Shown piece by piece: positions 23,489 through 36,498 of a stretch of DNA of 64,000 nt (its first letter is position 1; each line of letters starts with the position of its first letter). This stretch comes from Zygnema circumcarinatum (taxonomy: Eukaryota > Streptophyta > Zygnematophyceae > Zygnematales > Zygnemataceae): positions 2,241,462 to 2,305,461 of the forward strand of contig CM074819.1 in NCBI GenBank assembly GCA_037447605.1. The letters are read 5' to 3'. The notes under the pieces are model-generated. The model had not been told where the DNA came from. It saw nothing but the letters and a program-made list of their open reading frames with translations, and ran no database searches. The position numbers and the translations under genes are program-made.

Positions 23489-26400
23489 GCCGACGGAGGC
23501 GGAGATGCTGCAGCGGTACAGGAGGGACAGGAAGGAGCTGCTGGAGTTTGTCTTGACTTCCAATGCCCTCAAGAAGGTGGTGCTTCCACCCGGAGCTGTA
23601 TCCATCGACGATGTGGACCTGCACGAGGTCAGCGTCGACTATGTGCTGCACTCGTGCCGCAAAGGTGAGCACAATATTAAACCTTTGGTGGCCCAAACAT
23701 TTAACCAGCAAAATAAGCATAAGAACAATGAATCAACCGGACAACTTAAATGGGGTTTATAAGAAGCTTAAGCAATGGTCGAGTTTGGCAAGTCCAATAA
23801 CTCCAGTACTTCTTGGACGCTCTCACTATGCATGACAACAAAGTTACTTTAAGTCAGTCTTCGGAATGGACGCGTTTACCCACTGAAGGCTGGTTGGTGC
23901 CTTTTAGCGCCCTGATGTCCTGCTCTATGAAGCTTGCAAGTTCCTTGCAACTGAACAGTGAGCGGAGTCCACCTAGTTAAGCGAAGTCAAGTCAAGTCAA
24001 GTCAAGCACTGAAAAGTCAGTCAAGAGTATTCATCTGACCTAGTGCGCACCTTGCAGGCATTCCGCTGGACCTCGCGGAAGCCATCAGGCTTCACCACGA
24101 AGACATTGCCCTGCCTGCTGCTGTAATCCATCTCTTCTGCCCCTTACCCTCCCTCGCCCCCTCCCTCGCACTCTTCCATTCGACCTCTCTTTGTAATCGT
24201 TGTCTCCTGTTCTCGTCTGCCTGCTGCCTCCCCTAACTTTCCGTCTCATGTTTGCAAGTTGGTCATTAAGAAGACATATGGAATTTGGGTGTTTGATGGG
24301 AGGCTGTGCAGGGGAGCAACGGTCTTTCAGATGTGTACTACCTCGTGACCGACCCCTCCCTGTCGGGACCCGCTCCGAACAGGAAGCCCCCCCCTCAGTT
24401 GACCCACATTCCCACAGTGTCATTCAAATCCTTGACGAGTCCCCAAACCCCTCAACCCTATTTCTCAGCGCAGTCTTTTGAGGGTCCAAGGGCCGACCTC
24501 GAAACAAGCGTCAGTGAAGAGGAGGTGGAGGAACCCTCGGAGGAGGAGGAAGCTTCCAGTGAGAAGAAACCCGATGAATCTTCGTTTCTCTTGCCGTCGT
24601 TCACATCGGGTATGTGCAAAACGCTGTGTATTTGTGCAGTCTGATGCTTTCGTCTGTGGGAATTGCTCTGATTTTTGGAAAGCGGATGGAAATTTTTGTG
24701 GGTGACAGGTCTTTGTGAGGACGATTTGAGGGCCTGTGCGTATGAGCTGCTCTTGGCATGTGTGGCGGCTGCCGGGTAGGAGTCTCCCCCTGCTTTCCCT
24801 TACATTCTCATTCTCGTGCTCATTTTGAAGCGATTGCTTCAATTCTTGCTGTTGAAGTTATACGTAAGAGTGGACGTGTTAATGCTTGAACAACAGTGAT
24901 TCATGGATATTTTGGGGGGGTTGAGGAAGTAGAGGCCAGCTAGTGCCGACAGTGGAGGAAGAGGAGGAGAAGGAGAAGGAGAGGGAGAGAGATCAGGAGA
25001 GGGAGAAAGAAAAGGAGAAAGAGAAGGAGAAAGCGAAGGAAAAGGAGAAGACGAGGAACACCCTTAGTCTGTTCTCTAAAAAGGAGAGGGAGAGAGTGAA
25101 GGAGAGGGAGAGGGAGAAAGAAAGAGAGAGGGACATGGCGAGAGAGAGGGAGCGCAAGAGCAGGCCTGCTCCGGAGCAGCGACCATTGGGCCTCTCGGGA
25201 CTCCTTCAAGTTCTGCGTATCCAGCTCAATGTGAGTGTACCCTCGTCCTCCCTCTCCGCCACTCTCAACCACAGACTCAAACCTCCCTCGTCTTCCCCAC
25301 TCCCTCTCCTACTCCTCTCTCAGGCACTCTGTTTCCCGCATCCCAGACCTCCCTCCGCCTTCCTCTACCTTTGCCTGTCTCGCGCACTCTCATAGTCCAC
25401 GTCTCTCTCGCATCCACTTTCTTCATCCTACCATTGATGAAAGCCTCAAAACCAGAACGGAGAGGAACGTCAATTTAAAGAAGATGCTTCTCGCTCACTT
25501 TGTCATCGGACGAGGGAGGAAAGACTCCCACCAACATGAACTCCTTGTCTCGTCTAATTTCCCTGCCATTTCATACTGAAACTGACTGCTATGATGATGC
25601 AGGTGCCGGAAGCTCTGAACAAGGTGATGTGGGAGGTCCTTTTCCGGGTGAATGCAGAGCAGGGCCATGCTCTGCTTGTCCCCTTGGAGCTGCTTTGCAG
25701 CATCTCGCCAACCCACTTCACTGACAGGAAGACCTACACACGATGGTGCAAGCGGCAAGTATGCAGCCAGGAAAACTTGTAGATATGTAGAATTTCGCCC
25801 TGTTGTACATTACCGTCTCCCTCCCCCGTCCCTTCCTCTCGTTTCCCTCGCTCTCCCTCCCCACTCCTCGTCCTGAGATGCGAACCTGGTGGGGAGAGGC
25901 ACAGCTGAACCTGCTGCGGGAGGGGTTGCTCCACCACCCTTTCGTGCCACTCGACGACTCCACCCGCCTTGCAGCAGACCTCGAAGTTTGTATTTCCAAC
26001 TTCGAATTTGCGGAGGTGAGCGAGTTCGAATCTTAAACCAGTTAAACCATTAGAAGCTTGGCCCACCCTCTAAGCACATTTCTGAGCCTTTTGCTCGGAG
26101 AGGTGCAGAGTGGCGGGCAGAGGGTGGAGGCATTGCGAGGTCTGCGGGAGGCAGCCATGGCGGTGGCATGTCGGGGAGGAGGAGGAGGAGGAGGAGGGGC
26201 CCTCCATTGGGCGGACGGCTACCATCTGAACGTGTCCCTCTACAGCGAGCTTGCACAGGCCTGCTGCGAGAGAGGCCCTCTGCGGGAGGTTCTGCCCCTC
26301 CTCCTTCTCCTGCTTGGAGGGAGGGCATATGCTGTGTTGGAGGTTTGTATAGGGAATTGCTTGTTTCGCCTTGTGGTGAAGCAGAAGAACTCAGAGGGAG

Positions 26401-28385
26401 TTGAAAGGGGCCTGTGGATGGCCAATCGTGCGCTGACAGGTGTCCGGGAGTGGCTGTAGGAGGGGGAGGGCGTGCAGGAGCTGCTGAAGGCCACGTGGCA
26501 CACGCTTGGAATAACCCCGGCCGTGCACGCTGTGGTCTACGCAGGAGTCCTCTTCCGTCAGGTGTGTGTGTATATGTGTGTCTGCGTCTGCGTGAGTGTG
26601 TGTGAGAGAGTGAGAGGGAGGGAGAGAGAAAGGGAAAAGGGGAGGGAGGGAAGAGAGAGGAGGGAGGAGAGAGAGAGAGAGGGGGGAGGAAGGGTGAGAG
26701 GGGAGGAGGAAGTGAGAGGAGCACGATCTGACATGTGTTCGTGCCTGCATGCCTGAACACGGGGCTGGCAGTTCACCATATCTGGCGAGGAGAGACTTCT
26801 GCAGGAGGCAGCAGAGCAGGTGCAGCTCATCCCTTCAGAGGGGCAGCCATGGGGCCTTACCACCCTCGTTTCCTCCCTGGAGGGGCAGCGGAGACTCTCC
26901 CTCCTCCGCTCCTTCCTTGGGCCCGCCAAGCAATGGGCCGACTGCAGGCTTAGGGACTACCACCGCTTCTTCCCGCAGGTGAAGGGCTGCAGAGAAGCCC
27001 TTGCCTTTGAACCCTTAGTTTAAGGCTCAGTGGGGCTGGACCATGGCTCCATGGCTTGAACTGACTGAGGGGAGGGGCTGATCTCTCTCGCAGGGCGCTA
27101 CGGGGAGGATGGAACAGCTGCTTCTTGCAGCCATGGCCATAGACTGCTTGTTCGCAGCGGAGGATGAGCAAAGTCAGGTAAGTTCGGCATTCTCACAGCT
27201 GCAAGCTCGTTGTTTCTTGTTATGCAGTTGATCAGAGGGAGCTGCTTTCTCTTGGTTAAGGAAATTTGGCAATTGTTTGGAACTTTAGATGCGCAGGGTG
27301 AGCAGTGGACTGTGGGAGGTGTGGCAGCAGAGCCGCAGTGAGGACAGGGAAGAGGGCAGCTGCGTGCCATATATTCAGAGCTCAATTTCTGCAGCTTTTG
27401 AACGGGTGGAGACTACCCTCTCTCTCTCTCCCTCTCCCCCTCGCCCGCGCACATTCTTGCTGAAGTCTCATTGTTTACTTGAAGGATTCTTCCCCCCATT
27501 AAAACATGAGAGCTGGATGCATGGCATTATGGCCCATGTTGGAGGGTTCCCAAGGCAGGTTTCCCTTCTACTGCACCGATGTTCAAAGGAAGGCAATTTC
27601 ATTACGATTGGCATGCTTCATGTTCGCTAGATTAGAAAACCAACAAAAAACTGAGCTTGTACTGACCTGCCAGTTCCATGCGAGCTCAGTGTGCGCAGAG
27701 CGCAGAGGAGCGGTCGGAGGCGCAGCAGAGCCACCCACTGGCTTTGCTGGCGGCTGACGTCACGGAGCTCATGCGGAAGGAGGTGGATCTATATTCGCCC
27801 CTTCTGCTGACGTATAATAAGCTGTCTCTCGAGATCGCTGCCTCCCTTGTTCACCGACTGTACGGCCAGCGCCTCGTATGTCCTGCACACTCACCTCCCC
27901 CTCTCTCTCTCTCCCTCTCCCCCTCGCCCGCGCACATTCTTGCTGAAGTCTCATTGTTTACTTGAAGGATTCTTCCCCCCATTAAAACATGAGAGCTGGA
28001 TGCATGGCATTATGGCCCATGTTGGAGGGTTCCCAAGGCAGGTTTCCCTTCTACTGCACCGATGTTCAAAGGAAGGCAATTTCATTACGATTGGCATGCT
28101 TCATGTTCGCTAGATTAGAAAACCAACAAAAAACTGAGCTTGTACTGACCTGCCAGTTCCATGCGAGCTCAGTGTGCGCAGAGCGCAGAGGAGCGGTCGG
28201 AGGCGCAGCAGAGCCACCCACTGGCTTTGCTGGCGGCTGACGTCACGGAGCTCATGCGGAAGGAGGTGGATCTATATTCGCCCCTTCTGCTGACGTATAA
28301 TAAGCTGTCTCTCGAGATCGCTGCCTCCCTTGTTCACCGACTGTACGGCCAGCGCCTCGTATGTCCTGCACACTCACCTCCCCCC

Positions 28386-28462
<77 letters not shown>

Positions 28463-28468
28463 CCCTCC

Positions 28469-28499
<31 letters not shown>

Positions 28500-31400
28500 G
28501 CTCTCTCTCTCTCTCTCTCTCTAACCCCCAGGCTTTGTTTTGTAAAGAACCTTCTGGCCTTTTTGCTTTTGAGACATCTTATTGTTGAGGATTCGTACGG
28601 TTTTGAGGTGTAACATTGCCGGTAAGGGTGTGCGCGGAGCGCAGAGGCCCTTCCTGGGCGGCCTGGCGGTCCTGACGGAGGAGGCGAGGGCCGCGCTGGC
28701 CGCGGGCGGGCGCCTCGAGGCGCTGCTCCTCCGCCTCGCGGGGGACCCCCCCGAGGGCGACCTCCCCCGCTACCAGGTACAGGGGTACGGGCACAGGCAC
28801 AGGGTACAGGCACAGCCCGCACTACTGCATGGAGCGCCCGGGGTGGGTGGCGGGCGTTCCACGGAACTGAACACAGAACTGAGGGTGGAACAGGAGGCGA
28901 CAGGGAACTGAGAACAGAACTGTGGGTGGAACAGGTGGCGGAGGCGACAGGGAACATCGCGATGCGGTGGGTGAGCAGTCAGGTGGCGGTGATGGGGGAG
29001 TGGATCGACCGCTCCTTCACGGCCGAGGTGCTGTGGGCTCCACCTCTCTGCTCGTTGAGTCAACTATACCATTGGTTAGGAGATGATTTGATTGTCCTTT
29101 TGAAGGGTTGACCTGTGTAGTTAAGAATGCCAAAGAAGGTTTGTAATTGCGGCAGGGGTTAAGGAACGTAGGAGACGTGACGATGAAGGAATCGGAAGGC
29201 AAGGCGACCTATGGAGAATCTTTGTACTTGCTGATGTTAAGCTTTATGAATGGAGGTCGATCTAATGCGTTGGGGGAAGTGGGAAGAGATGGATTGGAAG
29301 CAGAAGTGGGAGGTGGTGTCACAGACACATCGGTACGGCCATTCTGTGGTGGATACGTTTCGAATCATCGAAGATGTCAGTTCCGTAAAATCCCTTCCAA
29401 ATCCAAATCATGTGTCTGCTGTACTTACTTGCTTGCAGTATGGATTTTATGGACGTAAAGACTTCAGATTGTGGGATTTAGGAATTTAGGATGAAAGGGA
29501 ATTTGTATGGGAGGTGAGGTGCGAGTCCGACAGAGGAGAGGGTTTGTCGAGTTGACCCTCAATGTTCTGTTGGAAATTCTGAAGGCTTTAGCGCTGATCG
29601 AAGCCTGAAATTTAAAAAATTCAGCATCTTATCTCATAGTTGATGACATTGCATGAAAGTCACTCTCTGCGACTTTTGGAAACCTCAATGTTTGACAAAT
29701 ATGGCGCTTTGTCTAAAGCCCATAAGCCATTTTTCTTGGACTGAGGCAGATCTGACTAACTTTTCCATTGAACTTCTCTCGTCCTGCATTGACAAATTCC
29801 CAGGCCACGAAGCTAAGTTGGTTTTCCTTTTAGGTTTTTCCATCACATTCACTACTTCCCACCCACTTCAATGTTCGCTTCTTTCAAAATCGATTGAAGC
29901 ACACGTGGTTTCTCTGTTGTGCATATGTTCAGACATTGGAGCATTTCTTTGACTTGGGCGTTCCGATCCGCTTGACCCTCATGAAGGCTCTCGCGACTGG
30001 AATCGACTCCTGCTTGCATCACTATGTGACACGACTCATGAACCAGCTCGGTATGCCCCCCTTCCTCATAGACCCTATGCCACGTGTCCCTCCTGACAGA
30101 AGTCCCTTTAATAGAAAGAAAAGTAAACGAACTTCAACAGCAAACAGTAGACTCTCCAAAACTCTCCAAAACTCCCCAAAATTCTCCAAAACTAGTTTTT
30201 GCAGAGTCTACAGGGTTTTAGGGTGTTTTCTGTAGTTTTTTGCAGAGTTTACAGGGTTTTAGGGAGAAACCCTAAAAACTCTACTGAACTGTCCAAAACT
30301 CTCCAAAACTCTTCTTAAGTTTCAGTTTAACAGTAACTACTTTACTTTAACAGAAGAGTACCAAGTTCAACCGACGTGTGCGGAGAATCATAGTCGGCAA
30401 GGTGACTTGGTTTGACTTGACTCGACTTTACTTGAGTTGACTTGAGTTGACTTGAGTTGACCATGCATGCATGCGCAAAGGCGGGCGGGCGAGCAGGCCC
30501 GAAGGCCGAGCTGACGCCCCCCGCGCCCCCGCTGACGCGCTTCAAGGTCGACGTGGCGCAGCGCGCGGCCGCCAGGGCCCGGAACCCCGCGCGCCCATTG
30601 GTCGAGGCCCGCACCGCTGACGTCAGCGCCCTCACCACCAGGGGCCTCTGCGTGCGCCTGAACACCCTCCAGGTGCGACCGACCATGGACCGACCTGCCG
30701 CTGATATCGAGGAATATCGACTATTGTTTTGTTTCAAACGAGGAGGACTCTGAGATTGTGTGCGTTTTTGGAGGGTGTTGAAGGTCGGATATGCCGATGG
30801 CTGACGGAGAGAATGGGGCTGTTCCGGCTGTTGTGCAGTTCATGGCGGAGCAGATGGCGGCTTTGGAGGATGGCATTCGAGAACGTTGGCAAGGTAAGTG
30901 CAAGAAAGGAGACATGTCATCGCACGGTTTCAGTTTCACGCGAACCTTATAGATGCACATGGCGAACTTCAGGCTTCGCAATTGGATCATCCTTTCCCAT
31001 TTCTTGTGACTCCGGACTGTCTCCGTCACTCTTGTTCAACCTCTCGCTCACATTCTTGTCACTCTCGTTTGCTTTTGGACACGGTCTCTCTCTCGCTCAC
31101 ACACACACACACTCTCTCTCCCTCCCTGTCTCTCTCCTGCAGCGAAGCGTGCTGTGGAGGAGACCCTCCAGCGGCGCAGCGTGAAGGGAGACGAGCTGGC
31201 GGGGGCGTTGGACCTCTCGAGGAGGGCGGTCAGCGCAGCGATCGACAAGGCCTGCGACTTTACAGGTGGGGTAGAACCGCTGCTTCACCCCCGATTCGCA
31301 TATCTTGTATTCAAATCCGCATTTTGAAAAGAAGCGTAGTGCATCTCTCAGTTCCGAATTCCGTTGAGAATAATCACTGCAGAACCGTTCTATGCTGCAA

Positions 31401-32687
31401 TGATTGGGCTTTGTTCTTGATACAGTTATCAGCTGTTTCAGTTATTTGGGTGCAAATGGGGTTTCCAGGAACCAAGATTGTTTTTTGGGACTTGCGAGAG
31501 CCATTCTTGGAGAAACTTTACAGCGTGAATGTTGCCTCCGCTAGGATTGGTCCAGTGCTGGACAGGCTTGACCCGGTAGGCCCCTTTACTGCCAATATTG
31601 GCATGGAAAAGGGCTTAAGCTTTTGGGTATATTATTCAGAGGTGTTTGCACAGCTACTGGTTTTACATACTTCAGCTGTGCTAATTCTAGGATGATTTTA
31701 CGGTTTCTATATGTTTGGAGGTTTTTGTTGGGCGGTTTCTGTAATCCATCGATCTAATGATCAGTAACTTTTTATGAGTTCCCGTTCTCTTTGAGCAGGT
31801 CCTGGGGGAGCTGTGTGAAGTCATCACAGAGCATCTACGTGACAGGGTCGTCCTCGGCCTCCTTCAAGCGTGCCTTGTCAGTTTTTCCTTTTCCCGTTAT
31901 GTTCCTCGTCGATGTTCCTATTTCCTTGTCTCGTTTGTGGAAAGAGATAGGGCACTGGGAGGTGGGAAGGGGGAGGGCCCTTATTTTTGAGGTTGGGGTC
32001 CATGGGATTGCGGGCGGGTCTGAACAGGACGGCCTTCATCGAGTGCTTTTGGACGGAGGCCCTGCTCGAGCCTTTGCGAAGGATGATGCGGAGATGCTGG
32101 AAGATGATGTGCACGCTCTCAAGGTGCGGCTGGGAGTGAAGTGATGCAGAGATGTTCCTGGGAAGATATCATGCAGCAAAGTTCAGTCTTGTTGGTATAG
32201 AGAGCTCCTGGAATCTGAGCTCTGCCCTCCCCTTTTTCCTGCAGGATTTCTTCATAGCAGGAGGAGACGGCCTCCCCAGAACAGTGGTGGAGAACACAGC
32301 GGCTCCCGTGCAGCAAATCCTCAACCTCTATTCTCTGGAAGTGGGTCCTCGCTCCCCCTCTCTAACAGTTTCCCCCCCCCCCTCTCCCCTCTCTCCTACA
32401 TCAGGATGTTGACGTAACGAGGTTCATCTTGCCCGTTCTGCCTCTCCCAAACCTCTTCGTATGTTTGCAAGGTACTCCCTCTGACTGCCCTGCCCTGTAA
32501 GTCGCAGACTTCCACCTTGATCGACTGCTTCAACCAGGCGAGCGGAGTGAGTGCGGGCCCGACCGCTGCCAGGCCGCGAATGGCGACCGACTCGGAGACG
32601 CTCTTGAGAGTGCTCTGCCACCGCGCAGACCGCGACGCCTCCAAGTTTTTGAAGAAGCACTTCAGACTGCCCAAAGTGGTGACATGA
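23489..32687 (+). CDS. PATROL1-like MUN-domain protein (plant Munc13-related)
   Basis: Recognised exons: 23489-23664, 24058-24122, 24312-24609, 24709-24775, 24933-25230, 25603-25758, 25905-26015, 26103-26288, 26460-26561, 26772-26978, 27094-27177, 27289-27405, 27699-27875, 28182-28358, 28645-28776, 28935-29027, about 29289-29375, 29933-30050, 30497-30672, 30839-30893, 31143-31265, 31469-31575, 31799-31876, 32028-32123, 32245-32340, 32508-32687. From the ATG at 23505 this gives about 1181 residues; Arabidopsis PATROL1 has about 1100. The first exon opens inside a codon, so a short upstream exon is likely. Landmarks are LQRYRRDRKELL, DDVDLHEVSVDYV, HWADGYHLNVSLY, ASLVHRLYGQRL, RYGHSVVDTFRIIED, FWDLREPFLEKLY and GGDGLPRTVVEN, then the tail RVLCHRADRDASKFLKKHF. 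The family tethers vesicles; PATROL1 delivers the plasma-membrane proton pump AHA1. Exon 13 is present twice. Confidence 0.93.
27417..28382 (+). repeat. 483-bp direct tandem duplication containing one exon
   Basis: Two adjacent copies, about 27417-27899 and 27900-28382, look identical by eye wherever I compared them, including intron sequence. Each holds the same 177-bp exon (27699-27875 and 28182-28358). That exon is phase 0 at both ends, so two copies keep the frame and add 59 residues to the protein. Confidence 0.9.
28383..28525. repeat. CT microsatellite in a PATROL1-like intron
   Basis: More than 120 bp of nearly pure CT dinucleotides with a few TTG and CCC interruptions, directly after the second copy of the tandem duplication. 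It may have promoted the duplication by slippage or unequal exchange. Confidence 0.95.
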
Positions 32688-33559
32688 CGTAGTTGGCAGA
32701 CGGACCTCTTTATCTCGCTCTCTCTCTCTCTCTCACTCTGTGTCGGTCCCGTAGTGAATAATACGGTTTGGGAGTTCGCCTACGATGAAAAAGTCATCAT
32801 CTCTGTATACATGACGGTGTGTGTATAGCTCACGCAGACTCTCAAAATGATTATTGAACGCAAATGAGGTAAATAACTAATAACAAAGGCGATCGTTTTG
32901 TGAATGTGAATGGGTGAATGTGAATGTGGAATGAATGTGGGTGAATGTTTTTCATTTCAACTTCATATTTGAAGCTTGCTCCGTTGAAAACGACCGTGAG
33001 AATTCTGTTTGCAGAATCTCCAAGTAGCGATTTTGAACACGTTGGAATGTGTACCGCAGGGGGGGCAGCCAAGCGGAAATAATTGGCGTCATAACGTGTG
33101 GAATGTATCGACACGTGGCAGTTTACAAATGGTTGTGCAAACCACGTGCATGCCTCGCAAAACAGAAGCAGCTTCGAAACTCCAAACCTCAAAAACACAC
33201 CTTTTTGAGTCCGTCAGCTAATTTTCTCTCTTCCCAGGCAGCCCGGGAGTCTGCAAGCCGAGGGGAGGCACATGCGCCTGCACCCGCTAATATAATAAAA
33301 TCAAGATGTGGTGTGCACCACAATGACATTTCTATGAATTCTCTTCTCTCCGTCGTCAGCGCCGAACAGGCGACACCTGAAGTCCTGCTGTCAGAAAATG
33401 GGCTCCCAGCCATCCGGGTAGTATCCAGAAGAGAGACAACTTTGGAGCCCTGCCCGGATGGCTTGAGCATAGAGTGAACAGGGAAGGGAAGACATAAGGA
33501 AGCAACAACTGCTTGTAACGGAACGGAGGAAGGGAAAGAGAATGGAGCCGTTTCCGTGC
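32688..33559. other. gap between convergent genes, no gene recognised
   Basis: Lies between the 3' ends of the PATROL1-like and carbonic anhydrase genes. Contains a short CT run (about 32717-32733) and imperfect GAATGTGAATG repeats (32896-32950). No coding signal is apparent. Confidence 0.6.
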
Positions 33560-36498
33560 TCACGGACCCGCATAAATCCGCCGCTGGTTGAGCTCCTGCA
33601 CAGGTCTCTGCAGGCGGGGGGTCACACAGAACACTCGGTGCAGATTAGCATTTACATGATGCATGTATCCGAAAGGTGAGTGAAGTGTCTGCGGAGATAT
33701 GATAAAGGCAGACGCTACGAACGGGATATGCCAAAAGTATTAGAACAGAACAGAATTCAACCCCCAGAAGCTACATAACCTGAAAAGGTAATCAAAGTCA
33801 GGGAACAATGTGAAGGGCTTTACTGAGTTCATGGCGAGGGTAACGCCGTCGCCAACATAGTTCATGAATTCCACCACCTGCTCTCCGGGCACTCGGATGG
33901 GAGTGGCTGTAACAGCATTGGTGAACTTATAGGTATGTCAGAAATTACTTCAAGAGAGACAAGTGAAGAATGAGGGCACGGAGCGACAGAAAGACCGGGA
34001 AGAGGGGGAGAGAGAGAGAGAGGAGAGGGGGGAAGTGGTAAGAGTGTTCTAGACAGAATATATCATGATGTACGCCACAAAAGATTTTGACTGCAATTAG
34101 AAAAGTGTGAAAAAAACAGAGGTCGGTGGAGAACCTACTCATGAGAAACCAGGCAACCCCTTCAGAGCAGGGTGGCGTGGTCAGTGATCCCGAGTAATGG
34201 ACATAGGACCGCTCGCCATTCTGGACGAAATGCAGTCAAGCACCCATTAGCTAACCCTCTATGGCTCAAACCGTAATAAACCCATTCCAGCAGGAATTTT
34301 TCTTGTAGAATGATGGGACAGGAGAGGAGAGAGTTCAATAGATAGCTAAGGTTCCACGTTTCAGATCATCTTGAGTTGAGGTCTGAATTTCTTTTGGTTT
34401 GAGATAGGAAGGAGCGAAAGGGAAGGTTAATCTGGAGAAATCAAGAAGTGGAGCATACGTACCTCTTGGTCCGGCTTTGGCAGCAATACAGTCGGGTTGA
34501 TCTCCAAAGTAAAGCAGACTTGGCGTTCTCCGGTGGCACCGCTTCCATTAGGGAAACACTCGGTTGGAGCCGGACTGAGGCCAACCTCCACACTGTATGT
34601 GTTAGTCACCGTACAATTGACGATGGGATTTTCTATGGGACAGCAAGGTTCACAGATAGGCAGCCCTATATAGGAGCAGCAAGAAAGAGCTGCCAGAGAC
34701 AGACAATTTGAAAGTGCTGCACTCATCAAAAGCTGATAGGAAGTAAGGTAAACGTTTGTGGTTCGTGTGTCCCTCACACCTCTTGGCTCCTCGTTCATCC
34801 GGAGCGAAGTCGAGGGCTGCTTGCAGACACAAGTTACGGGGTGCCGTGGGCTGTGCTTCTATCATCACTCTGCGTCAGCCATGGCAGGCTCTTCCTGTTT
34901 AGCTTTTTAAGCAAAAACCGAGTCCACTGAAACCCAATGTGCAAACTCCTCCACTGCCGAATTTCATGTAATAGTGATTCTGCAGCATGTACAGTAGCCA
35001 TGTATCTAACAACTACTCTTGCACTCATCACTATCTCTTGCAGCTTTAGGGTTCAATTCGCAACCCTTGCATGCATCGGGCTGCTCGAAGGCATGGCTTA
35101 CCCAACGACTGCCAGGCCCTTTTCGTCTCCTGCAGCAACCCCAACAAATGAAGTGCTTATTAATAAAACCATCTCAACTGCTCCCTTAAGCTCAGATTAA
35201 GGGACCACTTTCACATAGTACGCCTCTCCTTTAATCAGTTGCACTTGCCTTTACCTTTAGTTTTATCCTTTACTTTACATTGAACATCACGTCACCTCAT
35301 ATGCTCCTAACATTTTCAGCCTAGCACATCTTGCATGCGCATTATTGCCCCGATTAGAGGAGAATGTGAAGCGAAAAGCTGGGCGGGAAACAAGCTCACT
35401 GTGCACAAGGTGAACCTCCATGGCAGTCCGCATTCCGTTAAACGAATGTTCGCTTGGTGCATGGAAATGATACTGAAGAAGCTCCAGCTTCCGATCTCCC
35501 ACTAGCATGTAGTTCGCTCCGGCAGGATAGTCCACCTGCTTGGAATATCCCATATTCAGCCACAGCTTCCAAACTCTGCCTTAACTCCGTCCTAAAGAAA
35601 ATGGAGACCTATGAAGCTGATCTCTCTCCCCATCATCACCGGCGAGTAAACTCACATTATAGACGCATGCATACGCATTACCACCCTTTAGAACCGCTGT
35701 CTGATGTGAGCTAGTCATGCCCCACAATCTGAAGCCTACATCGTCTTCACATACTCCTTTATATAGCCAATCATTGTCGGCCCCATCATCACACTATTTG
35801 GCATCACTGTCCTCAGCATCATCCCTCGATCGTCATAACCGCACACCATCACCACCACCACAACCACCACCACTAGCATCACCATGAAGAAGTTCGAGGA
35901 CTGCAGATCTGAACCAGGCACTGCGGAGTGGAAGCAATGCAGCATTGCCGGGGGGAAGGGAGGGGAGGGGAACCTGCATGGTGCCATGGCCTGTGTTCAA
36001 GAAGCTGGGAGGCGACCGATTGTAGTTAAACTGAATCCCGCCAAGGTAGGCATTGGTGACGAGGGAGGGAGAGCCAACTGGAATGTCAATAGGAGACTGC
36101 GTGGTTCCTGCGGCGCACAAGCTGTTCCATTGAGGAGGTCCAGAGAGACTTCCGTAGCTCCACTCATTCGCCATGGCGATCGATCCCTTCTCCCGACACA
36201 CCGGGCAGGCAGCCATGGCCATTCCTGTAGCTCCACCAATCAGAAGCTTCCTCCTTGAGCCAGAGGGATTCACCAATGGCTGCCGCCTCTGTTCCCTCTC
36301 CTTCTCCTGTTCAGCAGGAGGGACGCTGCTGTCAGCTCGGGGAGCAACCATGCCCACGATAGCCCGACTCGAGCGGCCATTTCTGGGGAGCTTCATGTTG
36401 GGAGTGAGAGAGGACCCATGGCTTCCCAAAGGCTTTCCAGAAGCCTCCCGTGTCCAGCATGCCCGCAGATGCGCTGCATTGCTGCTGCAGGCCGCCAT
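33560..36498 (-). CDS. alpha-type carbonic anhydrase with thylakoid-lumen (Tat) targeting
   Basis: Eight exons, 36498-35974, 35535-35400, 35129-35102, 34869-34780, 34574-34463, 34220-34139, 33906-33824, 33607-33560; phases close to 367 residues. The enzyme interconverts CO2 and bicarbonate. Family motifs are QSPIDI (134-139), the zinc-binding block HFHAPSEH with E-x-HLVH (His198, His200, His217), HYSGSLTTPPCSEGV and the ending RPVQ-LN-R. The first 80 residues look like a plastid transit peptide. They are followed by twin arginines (82-83) in SRRKLLIGG, a hydrophobic stretch and a possible AMA cleavage site, which is a Tat signal for the thylakoid lumen. Chlamydomonas CAH3 has the same layout. 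The third exon is only 28 bp. Exon 5 adds cysteine-containing residues before the INPTVLLP motif, and its acceptor at 34574 is the least certain junction. An upstream in-frame ATG at 36570 is possible. Confidence 0.92.

Noticed and set aside
24943-25230. Highly charged EKEKERERE protein stretch as low-complexity artefact
   Set aside because: Initially suspected as GA-repeat noise, but it lies in an exon whose phases fit and corresponds to the lysine/glutamate-rich linker of PATROL1. Kept as coding.
28334-28957. Minus-strand 207-codon frame
   Set aside because: Antisense of the CT microsatellite and of a PATROL1-like exon; no independent support.
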